Assembly: GCA_018261955.1 (NCBI GenBank)
Contig: JAGTRK010000003.1
Coordinates: forward strand, 248,001 to 312,000
Direction: 5' to 3'
Length of the DNA: 64,000 nucleotides
From: Burkholderiaceae bacterium
GTDB lineage: Bacteria > Pseudomonadota > Gammaproteobacteria > Burkholderiales > Burkholderiaceae
Shown here piece by piece: positions 1 to 7,789 of the stretch (position 1 is its first letter; the number at the start of each line of letters is the position of its first letter). The notes below the pieces were generated by a model, which saw only the letters and a program-made list of their open reading frames with translations, searched no databases and had not been told where the DNA came from. Made by a program: the position numbers and the translations under genes.

Positions 1-502
1 TCAATTGAAATAACTCACGATAGGCTTTCGGCGGCTTGCTTTGCTCGGCTTCCTTGCGTGCGTTGCGCACCAAGGCGCGCAAAGGCTGCGCATCAATGCT
101 TGGAAAATCGCTCAAAAATTGCGTGATGGCTTTATCCTTGGCAATCATTTCTGTGCGATAACGCTCAATCCGATGGAGCAATGCGGTCGCGGCCGTCGAT
201 GAACCTTTGAGTTGTTTGAGTTTCTCAACTATGGGTGCGGTGTCTTCACTGCGCATGATTTTGCCGATGTACTGCATTTGGCGGCGGTGCGCGCCGTGCG
301 TGGGGATGCGTTGGTACTCTTTAATCGCCTCACGCAATTCATCCGACATCGGGGTTTTTTTCAGCGCGTCTTTAGACAACGCAACCAATTCTTCGCCCAA
401 ATCTTGCAATTCGTGCATTTGTTGTTTGCGTTTGGTTTTACTGATTTTATCGACGCCGTCTGTTTCGTGCGAGCCGTCGATTTTGTAGATGGTTTCCGCC
501 AT
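1..502 (-). CDS. darP: Ribosome-associated protein DarP (YjgA, DUF615 family), 3' end cut by window
   Basis: The reverse strand encodes 167 residues beginning MAETIYKIDGS, a highly charged, Lys/Glu-rich helical protein. It reads in frame to the window edge, so only the last residues and the stop are missing; the E. coli protein is about 183 residues. The central part (PMSDELREAIKEY, then HGAHRRQMQYIGK) is typical of the family. DarP binds late 50S ribosomal precursors and assists large-subunit maturation in the cytoplasm. It is divergent from pmbA with a 92-bp gap, the common arrangement in beta- and gammaproteobacteria. The start is ATG at 502; no other upstream start is attractive. Confidence 0.9.
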   Translation of the reverse strand, partial: MAETIYKIDGSHETDGVDKISKTKRKQQMHELQDLGEELVALSKDALKKTPMSDELREAIKEYQRIPTHGAHRRQMQYIGKIMRSEDTAPIVEKLKQLKGSSTAATALLHRIERYRTEMIAKDKAITQFLSDFPSIDAQPLRALVRNARKEAEQSKPPKAYRELFQL

Positions 503-594
503 GTTACTCTCTGTGTTTCTGTGTGCAATGACCGCGCAAAAGCGGTATCATGTGCGCCAATTGGTTCATAAAAAATACAAGGAATACACCTCAT

Positions 595-1950
595 ATGTCT
601 GTTCAGTTTGATTATACACGCAACGCGTTTGAAACCATCGCCCAAGACGCGTTGTCGATTGCAAAAAAAGTCGGCGCGAGTGCGTCCGCAGTTGAAATTT
701 CTGAATCCAATGGCTTATCGGTCACGTCGCGCAATGGTGCGGTCGAAACCGTCGAGCACAACCGCGACAAATCACTGTCGATTTCGGTGTACGTCGGCAA
801 ACAACGTGGCTTTGCCAGCACCTCGGATTTTTCGGATGTAGCAGTGCGCAGCACCGTTCAAGCAGCGTATGACATTGCCAAATTCACTGCGGCTGACCCC
901 TGCGCAGGCTTGGCTGAAAAAAAATACTTGTATCAAGCGAACCGCAAACACGCTGATTTAGACCTATTTCATCCGTGGGATTTAAGCACCACCGATGCGA
1001 TTGCCTTAACTTTGGCGGGTGAGCAGGCGGCTTTTGATGCGTGCAAATACATTAAAAATTCAGATGGCGCGAGTGTGTCCACGCATCAAGGGCATTTTAT
1101 TGCTGCGGCGAGCAATGGTTTTATGAATGGTTATGGCTACTCGCGTCATTCGCTCAGCGTGGTGCCGATTGCGCAAAAAGGCAAAAACATGGAGCGTGAT
1201 GTTTGGTACGCTTCAAACAGAGATGCCCAGCAATTTTCGGACATTCGCGAAATTGGCGCGTATGCAGCCGCCCGTGCGGCGGCGCGTTTGGGTGCGCGTA
1301 AAATTGCTTCACGCACGTGCCCTGTGTTGTTTGAAGCACCCTTGGCGTGTGGTCTGCTCGGCAATTTTACCCAAGCCATCAGTGGCGGTGCACTGTACCG
1401 CAAAACTTCGTTTTTATTGGATGCGATGGGCACGCGGATTTTCCCCAAACATGTCCAAATTGTCGATGATCCATTTGTACCGCAGGGCATGGGCAGTGGT
1501 TATTTTGATGATGAGGGCATTGCGGCACAGCGCCGTGAATTGGTACAAGCGGGCGTTTTGACAGGTTATCTGCTCTCGGTCTACACCGCGCGCAAACTCA
1601 ACATGCAACCGACAGGCAATGCCAGTGGTTCGCACAATTTACGCATGAGCAGTGGTCAAACCAAGAAATCCGATGATTTTTCAGCGATGTTAAAAAAACT
1701 CGGTACAGGTTTGTTGGTGACTGAGTTGCTCGGCTCGGGCGTGAATTATGTCACGGGCGATTATTCGCGCGGCGCAAGTGGTTTTTGGGTAGAGAATGGC
1801 GTGATTGCCTATCCCGTGCATGAAATCACGATTGCGGGGAATTTAAAAGACATGTTTCAGCAAATCGTTGCGATTGGCGCGGATGAAATCATTCGTGGTA
1901 CCAAACAAACGGGCTCGATTTTAATTGAGAATATGACCATCGCTGGCTAA
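595..1950 (+). CDS. pmbA: Metalloprotease subunit PmbA (TldE)
   Basis: A 451-residue protein, the same length as E. coli PmbA/TldE. TldE pairs with TldD to make a cytoplasmic metalloprotease that trims modified peptides (microcin B17) and unfolded substrates; its partner is at 20106-21587. As expected for TldE, the HExxxH zinc motif of TldD is absent. The Gly-rich C-terminal half (GTGLLVTELLGSGVN, GASGFWVENG) is characteristic. An in-frame ATG at 550 would add 15 residues, but ATG at 595 follows an AAGGA ribosome-binding site and gives the family N terminus (MSVQFDYTRNAF), so it is preferred. The next gene follows after 4 bases. Confidence 0.95.
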   Translation: MSVQFDYTRNAFETIAQDALSIAKKVGASASAVEISESNGLSVTSRNGAVETVEHNRDKSLSISVYVGKQRGFASTSDFSDVAVRSTVQAAYDIAKFTAADPCAGLAEKKYLYQANRKHADLDLFHPWDLSTTDAIALTLAGEQAAFDACKYIKNSDGASVSTHQGHFIAAASNGFMNGYGYSRHSLSVVPIAQKGKNMERDVWYASNRDAQQFSDIREIGAYAAARAAARLGARKIASRTCPVLFEAPLACGLLGNFTQAISGGALYRKTSFLLDAMGTRIFPKHVQIVDDPFVPQGMGSGYFDDEGIAAQRRELVQAGVLTGYLLSVYTARKLNMQPTGNASGSHNLRMSSGQTKKSDDFSAMLKKLGTGLLVTELLGSGVNYVTGDYSRGASGFWVENGVIAYPVHEITIAGNLKDMFQQIVAIGADEIIRGTKQTGSILIENMTIAG

Positions 1951-1954
1951 CACC

Positions 1955-2299
1955 ATGTACGAACACAAAAAACAAGCAGTCATTTCGCGTCAACAGTTCA
2001 ATCAACGCATTCAAAAACATTTGTTTGCGGTGCTGTTGTTGTTAATGATTTCTCTGGCGTTTGGTATGTTGGGCTATCACGGCTTTGAACATTTATCATG
2101 GATGGATGCGTTTTTAAATTCAGCCATGTTATTGGGCGGCATGGGACCCGTGAATACGCCTGTGACCTCAGCGGGCAAATTGTTCGCGGGTTTGTATGCC
2201 TTGTATGCAGGCTTGGTGTTTATTGTCACTGCGGCATTGATATTTTCACCGATTGCCCATCGGATTTTGCATCAATTTCATTGGGATGAGAATGATTAA
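1955..2299 (+). CDS. Small two-helix membrane protein with ion-channel-like pore layout
   Basis: A 114-residue protein of unknown function. Seen: a basic N terminus, a hydrophobic helix at about 23-45, a short amphipathic stretch SWMDAFLNSAMLLGGMGPV at about 49-67, the sequence SAGKLFAGLYALYAGL leading into a second helix at about 73-100, and a His-rich tail. This helix / re-entrant pore / helix order and the DAF-x-NS and GKLF-x-LYAL words resemble the pore module of 2TM potassium channels. The filter position reads GGMGPVN instead of TVGYG, so potassium selectivity cannot be assumed. It starts 4 bases after pmbA and is probably co-transcribed. Its stop overlaps the convergent azlD stop by 4 bases. 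Confidence 0.8.
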   Translation: MYEHKKQAVISRQQFNQRIQKHLFAVLLLLMISLAFGMLGYHGFEHLSWMDAFLNSAMLLGGMGPVNTPVTSAGKLFAGLYALYAGLVFIVTAALIFSPIAHRILHQFHWDEND

Positions 2300-2631
2300 A
2301 TCAGTCCGTTGACCAGCACCACATACAACGCAATTCCACCAAATAAACTGAGCAAATAATTCTTAAAAACCAGTTGCAATACCGCAGTAAAACCGATGCC
2401 TATTAGCGAAAATTGAACTTCGCTCACATGCTGGGCTTTATAGACTTCTGAGGCATACACCACCAAAATCAACATCATAATCAGTGGAAAACGGTTTTGA
2501 ATAAAAGCGATGAATGGATGCTCGTTGAGACTGTCTTTGAAGAAAAACGGTAGGGCGCGCAAGCCCCAAGTGACCAACATCATCACCACTATCATCAAGG
2601 CAATATACCACAGACTGACGGGTGGATTCAT
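2296..2631 (-). CDS. azlD: Branched-chain amino acid exporter small subunit, AzlD family
   Basis: A 111-residue, very hydrophobic protein with about four membrane helices and the AzlD-type motif TWGLRALPFFF near residue 25. AzlD partners with AzlC in the inner membrane to export branched-chain amino acids or analogues. An upstream in-frame start near 2760 would add 43 non-hydrophobic residues that overlap azlC; the ATG at 2631 overlaps the azlC stop as ATGA (2628-2631), showing translational coupling, and is chosen. The true substrate is inferred from the family only. Confidence 0.9.
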   Translation of the reverse strand: MNPPVSLWYIALMIVVMMLVTWGLRALPFFFKDSLNEHPFIAFIQNRFPLIMMLILVVYASEVYKAQHVSEVQFSLIGIGFTAVLQLVFKNYLLSLFGGIALYVVLVNGLI

Positions 2632-3311
2632 GGTGCCTCCTGCGCGATTGGGCGATTTTGCCGTGCTGTGAAATAATAATCCAGCATCAACAGCAACAGG
2701 GCAATCGCACTGGCCGTGACCAAAAAGTAATTGGGCAAAAGCCAAGTTGCCGCAAGGCAAGCCATCACCCCAATACCGATGTTTTTCAGTGCGGGATTGG
2801 ACTTGATTTGCTCGATGAGCAAAATCACAAACAACGCGGTGAGCGAAAACTCGATTCCCTTAATCGGTGGGATGGAGGTCGCCAACAACGCACCCATCGC
2901 AGTTCCCATGACCCAGTATGAGTGATTGAGTGCGACGATGGACAGAGCATTTTTAGGTGTTGCGTCTTTGGAACTGGTCAGCAAAGAATAGGTTTCATCG
3001 GTGATGCCGAACATAAAATAGGCTTTTTTTGCCCAAGTGTGCGGTACGAAATCATACAGCGACAGCCCGAAGAAAATATGGCGTAGATTGATGAGGAAGG
3101 TTGCTATCGCCGTATCCATCAAGGACGCATGATTGACCACCAAACCGACCGCGAGAAACTGCGCTGCGCCAGCAAAGACAAACACACTAAAAATAATCGG
3201 GATGTACCACGCAATGCCTTGCGAGACCATCAGAAAACCAAAGGTAATCCCCAGTGGGATATAGCCCAGAAAAACGGGCAGGGTGATGGTGAATAACGAA
3301 GTAGGTTTCAT
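2628..3311 (-). CDS. azlC: Branched-chain amino acid exporter large subunit, AzlC family
   Basis: A 227-residue integral membrane protein starting MKPTSLFTITLPVFLGYIP, with the AzlC signature around GYIPLGITFGFLMVSQG and NLRHIFFGLSLYDFVPH. It is the large permease subunit of the AzlCD pair, which exports leucine, valine and related compounds from the cytoplasm. It is coupled to azlD by a 4-base overlap. It lies 60 bases downstream of the LysR gene on the same strand, so the regulator may be co-transcribed with or control the exporter; this is inference from position. Confidence 0.92.
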   Translation of the reverse strand: MKPTSLFTITLPVFLGYIPLGITFGFLMVSQGIAWYIPIIFSVFVFAGAAQFLAVGLVVNHASLMDTAIATFLINLRHIFFGLSLYDFVPHTWAKKAYFMFGITDETYSLLTSSKDATPKNALSIVALNHSYWVMGTAMGALLATSIPPIKGIEFSLTALFVILLIEQIKSNPALKNIGIGVMACLAATWLLPNYFLVTASAIALLLLMLDYYFTARQNRPIAQEAP

Positions 3312-3371
3312 ATGGAGTTAATGAATAATGGGTACGCGATTATAGATTTAAATAAGAATTGTTTCATTGAA

Positions 3372-4286
3372 TCAGTGGGGTGTGGCAAAACCATTATTTT
3401 TATAACGCAAGGCTTCCGCCAATATGGACAAGGCAGGCGATGACTGCCGACGGCTTGGGTAGTACAAGTGATAGCCCATGAACGGTTGACACCAGTCTGC
3501 CAGCACTGAGACCAGTCGTCCTTGAGCAATATGCTCGGTCACCATGTCTTCGGGTAAAAATGCCAAACCCGCGCCTGCCAATGCCGCGCGTAGGATGTGT
3601 GTGCCGATGTTGAACACCAGTTGCCCATCGCTGCGCACGTTAACTACTTGACCATTTTTTTCAAAATCCCACACCAGCAACCCGCCGTGGGTGGGCAGGC
3701 GCAGGCCAATGCAGTTGTGTTTTTCGAGTTCTGTGGGGTGTTGCGGAATGGTGTGTTGGGTAAAGTATTCAGGCGTGCCGACCACCGCCACGCGAATATC
3801 AGGGCCGATGCGTACCGCAATCATATCTTTGGCCACGCTGTCGCCCAAGCGGATACCCGCGTCGTAGCGGTCGGCGACGATGTCGATTAAACCATAGTTG
3901 ACCGCCACCTCGACTTTAATGTCGGGATACTCAGGCAAAACCCGTGCAAGAGCAGGCCACAAGATTGCATCGGCGGCGTGCTCGGCTGTAGAAATGCGCA
4001 CCGTTCCCGCGGGTTTGTCGCGCAATTCGCTCAAGGCCGCCAACTCCGCCTCGATGTCTTCAAAGCGCGGGCCGATGGTGCGCAAAAGTCGCTCGCCTGC
4101 CTCGGTCGGCGACACACTGCGCGTCGTGCGCATGAGCAGACGCACGCCCAAACGCGCCTCCAATCCACGCATGGTGTGGCTCAACGCTGATTGCGACACG
4201 CCGAGTTGCGCAGCGGCGCGGGTGAAGCTGCCTGCGCGAGCAACGGTTAAAAAAGCCTGTAGGTCGTTAAAATTTTCGCGTGCCAT
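3372..4286 (-). CDS. LysR-family transcriptional regulator
   Basis: A 304-residue LysR regulator. The winged helix-turn-helix occupies residues 1-65 (FLTVARAGSFTRAAAQLGVS, then the LysR recognition-helix region SALSHTMRGLE), followed by a two-lobe effector-binding domain from about 90 onward. Overall it resembles the CrgA/PgrR-like subgroup. It is divergent from the SnoaL/hydrolase/SMP-30/MFS run, with a 162-bp shared control region that contains a 17-bp TN11A-type palindrome (4333-4349). The effector is unknown. It could regulate the divergent run, azlCD downstream, or both. Confidence 0.93.
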   Translation of the reverse strand: MARENFNDLQAFLTVARAGSFTRAAAQLGVSQSALSHTMRGLEARLGVRLLMRTTRSVSPTEAGERLLRTIGPRFEDIEAELAALSELRDKPAGTVRISTAEHAADAILWPALARVLPEYPDIKVEVAVNYGLIDIVADRYDAGIRLGDSVAKDMIAVRIGPDIRVAVVGTPEYFTQHTIPQHPTELEKHNCIGLRLPTHGGLLVWDFEKNGQVVNVRSDGQLVFNIGTHILRAALAGAGLAFLPEDMVTEHIAQGRLVSVLADWCQPFMGYHLYYPSRRQSSPALSILAEALRYKNNGFATPH

Positions 4287-4332
4287 GCGGATTCCTGAGA
4301 TTTATAGATGCAAGATTGATGAGAAATACTCA

Positions 4333-4349
4333 TAAGTCTATGCGACTTA
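4333..4349. promoter_or_regulatory. Candidate LysR-type operator
   Basis: TAAGTC-tatgc-GACTTA is a perfect 6-bp dyad with a 5-bp spacer, containing the T-N11-A core that LysR proteins bind. It lies 47 bp upstream of the LysR start, in the divergent region, where autoregulatory sites usually sit. Binding is inferred, not shown. Confidence 0.5.
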
Positions 4350-4397
4350 GCCAGTATAGTCAAAAATCATTTTGCTCACTATCATGTCATTTATCGA

Positions 4398-4415
4398 TGC
4401 GGCAATTGTGCCGCA
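4398..4415. promoter_or_regulatory. Second dyad in the divergent control region
   Basis: TGCGGCA-attg-TGCCGCA is a perfect 7-bp inverted repeat with a 4-bp spacer, 34 bp before the SnoaL-like start. There is no U-run, so it is more likely a protein-binding site (or 5' leader hairpin) than a terminator. Confidence 0.35.
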
Positions 4416-4448
4416 CTCGTTGATTGTATTTCTGATAAGGAGAATCAC

Positions 4449-4907
4449 ATGAACACATTAGAGCAACGTATTCAAAAACTCGAAGACACCGCCGCACTCA
4501 AAACCATCGTGGACCACTTTTCAAACTTGGCTGATAAAAAAGAACTTGCCACACAAATGCTTTTATTCACCCAAGATGCGGTGGTCGAAACGTATTTTGA
4601 AGGTGAATTGTTTGCCGCCATGAAAGGCCGCGAGGAGATTTTAGCAACCTTCACCAACTTCACCCAAAATTTTGACACCATGTACCACATGAACGGTCAA
4701 TTCACCGCACACATCAACGGCGATACCGCAACGGCGGATCATTATGCGTTAGTGGTACTGGTCAATACTGTGGAAGGTCAAAAACACCGCAACACCAATG
4801 GCGTGATTTATAAAGACGAATACGTCCGCCAAAATGGTGAGTGGCTGATTTCAAAGCGGGTGGCGAATTTTACGTGGCGTGACAATCAAGTCATTCAACT
4901 GTCTTGA
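4449..4907 (+). CDS. SnoaL-like / NTF2-fold protein
   Basis: A 152-residue cytoplasmic protein with no signal peptide. The pattern of an N-terminal helix (LEQRIQKLEDTAALKTIVDHF), an acidic strand (FTQDAVVETYF), GREEILATF, HMNGQFTAHINGD and the final strand EWLISKRVANFTW matches the SnoaL-like branch of the NTF2 cone fold. Members include small isomerases, hydratases and ligand-binding proteins, so the reaction cannot be named. AAGGAG lies just before the ATG. It is the first gene divergent from the LysR regulator. Confidence 0.8.
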   Translation: MNTLEQRIQKLEDTAALKTIVDHFSNLADKKELATQMLLFTQDAVVETYFEGELFAAMKGREEILATFTNFTQNFDTMYHMNGQFTAHINGDTATADHYALVVLVNTVEGQKHRNTNGVIYKDEYVRQNGEWLISKRVANFTWRDNQVIQLS

Positions 4908-4995
4908 GTGATAGTTTGAGTGGAAACACAACGGAGCATGACTGGCTTGCATGTGCAACACATCATGTTCCGTTTTGATATAGGAGAAAATAATC

Positions 4996-6513
4996 ATGAG
5001 CACATTATCCCATCAGCGAGACGCCCGCAAAATCATGCAGCACATTGCCCACTGGAGCCTATTGGCGGCGATGAGTGTGCTCATCACTGCGTGTGCCAGC
5101 ATCGGCAACAGCGTTACATCAACCAGCAGCGTAAACAGCGCGAACGTTTTACCCGCCATTATTTCGCCGCCTGCAATAGGTCATCCGATGAGTGCGACCG
5201 TCATGCCTCTAAAAAACTATGGTTATACGGAGAACGAATATTTCATTAAAGGTCAAGCCAGCCGCTATCGCATCACAGACCCGATGCGCGATGCACAGGT
5301 GATTGATTCTGGTCATCCTTATGCCACAAGGGTTTTGGTGCGACGACCCAGTGATTCAGCACGGTTTAATGGCACGGTCATCGTTGAATGGTTAAATGTT
5401 TCATTGGATCAAGACGTTGATTTTGTATTTGGTGCGACCCGTGAATTGTTGGTGCGAGAAGGATATGCTTGGGTAGGTGTCAGCGCGCAGCGCAACGGCA
5501 TTGAAGCCATGAAAAAATGGAATCCTGAGCGGTATGATGAGTTGAACGTGGGCGCATCGAATATTGACCCCGCAAGTGGCAAACCCGTGGATCCTGCTGA
5601 CCCAACGATTATGGCCGTTGGTGGTGATGTGCTCGCTTGGGATATTTTTTCTCAGGTCGGTCAGCTGGCCAAGTCAGGCGCGTCACAGATGATGGGGGGC
5701 TTGAAAGCCAAAAAACTCATTGCAGCGGCGGAATCACAATCGACACTCAAGGTATCGACTTATTACAACACCATTCAACCTTTGCATCGGGTGTATGACG
5801 GTTTTTACTTTTATGACCGCAGTGGGCTGCTGCGTACAGACACAGGTGTTAAAAGCATTGCTGTGGGCACAGAGATATTCACAGCATTGATGAAACAAGC
5901 CCCGCAAAAAGACACCGACCATCAAATTTGGTGGGAAATCAACGGCGCATCACATTTTTCACTCGATGAAATTGAGCATTACGTTGACCCGATGATTCAA
6001 CGCGACGGTGCGTTTCGCAACGCCAGCGGCGTGGCATTGACTTTATCCGAATTGACCAATGCCAAAGGCGCGTGTAGCCCCGCCACCATCTATAGCCGCG
6101 TACCCAATGGCGATGTGCTCAAAGCCGCCATGAGTGGGCTCAATAGATGGATAGCAGGCGGTGCTGCGCCCGCGAGTGCACCACGTTTTATGGTGGACAA
6201 CCAAGCCGCCCCACAATACGTGCGTGATACCAACGGTCAAATTCTCGGCGGCATTCGCACCGCCGCACAAGATGCACCGATGGCAACCAATGCAGGTATT
6301 GGCAAAGGCGCATGGTTCTGCGGGCCATCAGGCAACCACGTGGACTTCACCCCAACGCAGATGTGCCAACGTTATGGTAGCCATGACAACTATGTGACAC
6401 AAGTGCAATCCATCGTCAATGCCAATGTTCGAAGTGGCGTGTTGCTGCCTGAGGAGGCACAAAAAACAGTTGATGGTGCAAAAGCCACCGCGTTTTCTTG
6501 TTCAGCGAATTGA
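4996..6513 (+). CDS. Alpha/beta-hydrolase-domain lipoprotein
   Basis: A 505-residue protein with a type II signal peptide: basic N-region, hydrophobic core at about 18-31 and lipobox ITAC with Cys33, predicting a lipid-anchored envelope enzyme. The mature part resembles the large alpha/beta hydrolase-domain family with a nucleophile-elbow-like AAAESQSTLK (about residue 242) and a C-terminal region with CGPSGNHVDFT. Likely a serine hydrolase or esterase of unknown substrate. The ATG at 4996 follows AGGAG with 9-base spacing; Met14 is an alternative that would also keep the signal peptide. It sits between the NTF2-fold and SMP-30-like genes. Confidence 0.82.
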   Translation: MSTLSHQRDARKIMQHIAHWSLLAAMSVLITACASIGNSVTSTSSVNSANVLPAIISPPAIGHPMSATVMPLKNYGYTENEYFIKGQASRYRITDPMRDAQVIDSGHPYATRVLVRRPSDSARFNGTVIVEWLNVSLDQDVDFVFGATRELLVREGYAWVGVSAQRNGIEAMKKWNPERYDELNVGASNIDPASGKPVDPADPTIMAVGGDVLAWDIFSQVGQLAKSGASQMMGGLKAKKLIAAAESQSTLKVSTYYNTIQPLHRVYDGFYFYDRSGLLRTDTGVKSIAVGTEIFTALMKQAPQKDTDHQIWWEINGASHFSLDEIEHYVDPMIQRDGAFRNASGVALTLSELTNAKGACSPATIYSRVPNGDVLKAAMSGLNRWIAGGAAPASAPRFMVDNQAAPQYVRDTNGQILGGIRTAAQDAPMATNAGIGKGAWFCGPSGNHVDFTPTQMCQRYGSHDNYVTQVQSIVNANVRSGVLLPEEAQKTVDGAKATAFSCSAN

Positions 6514-6687
6514 TTTTAAATGTCATGCTCTTTTTTCAGCTATTGGTGAATTGACTTCATATGAATATACCCATTTCACCGTATCGTAAACAATCACATC
6601 AATCGTTGTGCTGATGGTTATGTGTTGGCTCCATCACAGCCCATCACTTATTTAAACATCAATTTATTAAAAAATTAGGAAACCAAT

Positions 6688-7692
6688 ATGTCACCCACCC
6701 AATTGAAACTCAAAACCATTCTCAGCCTCGGTGCAGCCACTCTCGCTTTTGCATTGGTTGGTTGCGCCCATACACCAAACCCAGCGACACACTCAACCGT
6801 TATTGAGTTCACTGGCGAGACCATTTACCCCGAGAGTGCTTTTTGGTCAGCCAAACAAAACCGATTTTTTATCGGCTCCGTGCGCCATGGCGACATTGGC
6901 ACGGTGGATACGCAAGGACATTACCAAGCATTCATCCGCAGCCAATCCACCCCGTCTACATTTGGCATACACATTGATGACAAACGAAACCACCTATGGG
7001 TCACGATTGACGACTTAGGTACCAGTGACAAATCCAGCCCTACCACTCAAGGAAAACTCGCAGCCGTTGCGCAATACGATTCAAAAACAGGGCAACAACT
7101 GGGCTATTGGGATGTCACACCCTTGACTGCTGGAGCCCATGTGGCCAATGACATCGCATTGGATGATGTAGGCAATGCCTACATTACCGATAGTTTTGCC
7201 AATGTGATTTATTGCATTGATACTCAAGGCCAAATCAGCGTTTTTGCAGACAGCCCGCTGTTTAAAACGGGGGCATCATTTGGTTTAAACGGCATTGCCT
7301 ACCACTCCGATGGTTATCTGTTGGTGGGCGCATGGAACAGCGGCGAGTTATTCAAAGTCAATATCAACCAGCCACAGAATGTGCGCAAAGTAGCTTTACC
7401 CGAAACACTCGCAGGCAAAGGGATGGATGGTATCGCATTGCTCGATGCCAACCACCTCATCGCCGCAGTGAGTTTTGAGAATCGTACGGTCAGTATTGAA
7501 TCAACGGACGACTGGAACACCGCACAGCTAATCGCCTCTCAGCCGACCATCAGCACCTATCCATCAGCGGTGGCGATCAAAAATGCACAGGCATGGACGC
7601 TCAACTCACGCTTGGACAGTTTGCTTGACCCAAAGGCCAGCAAAGTCAATTCATTTATGTTGCAAAAATTTCAACCCACCTTGGGGCAATAA
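6688..7692 (+). CDS. SMP-30/gluconolactonase-like beta-propeller lipoprotein
   Basis: A 334-residue protein with a lipoprotein signal peptide ending LVGC (Cys26). The mature part shows repeated beta-propeller-type strands: YPESAFWSAKQNRFFIGSV, HVANDIALDDVGNAYITDS, FGLNGIAYHSDGYLLVG and GMDGIALLDANHLIA. The Glu and Asn-Asp positions resemble metal ligands of the SMP-30/gluconolactonase family, which hydrolyses lactones. Localisation to the periplasmic side of a membrane is predicted. With the preceding hydrolase lipoprotein it may act on the same ester or lactone compounds; that link is inference. Confidence 0.8.
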   Translation: MSPTQLKLKTILSLGAATLAFALVGCAHTPNPATHSTVIEFTGETIYPESAFWSAKQNRFFIGSVRHGDIGTVDTQGHYQAFIRSQSTPSTFGIHIDDKRNHLWVTIDDLGTSDKSSPTTQGKLAAVAQYDSKTGQQLGYWDVTPLTAGAHVANDIALDDVGNAYITDSFANVIYCIDTQGQISVFADSPLFKTGASFGLNGIAYHSDGYLLVGAWNSGELFKVNINQPQNVRKVALPETLAGKGMDGIALLDANHLIAAVSFENRTVSIESTDDWNTAQLIASQPTISTYPSAVAIKNAQAWTLNSRLDSLLDPKASKVNSFMLQKFQPTLGQ

Positions 7693-7789
7693 CATCATCA
7701 GCGCGCAGACGATGAAGCGACAACCCTGCAAGCGTTTTGAATGAAATGACGGGGGTGTAAGCCCAAATCCATTGATTTTGAAAGATACT

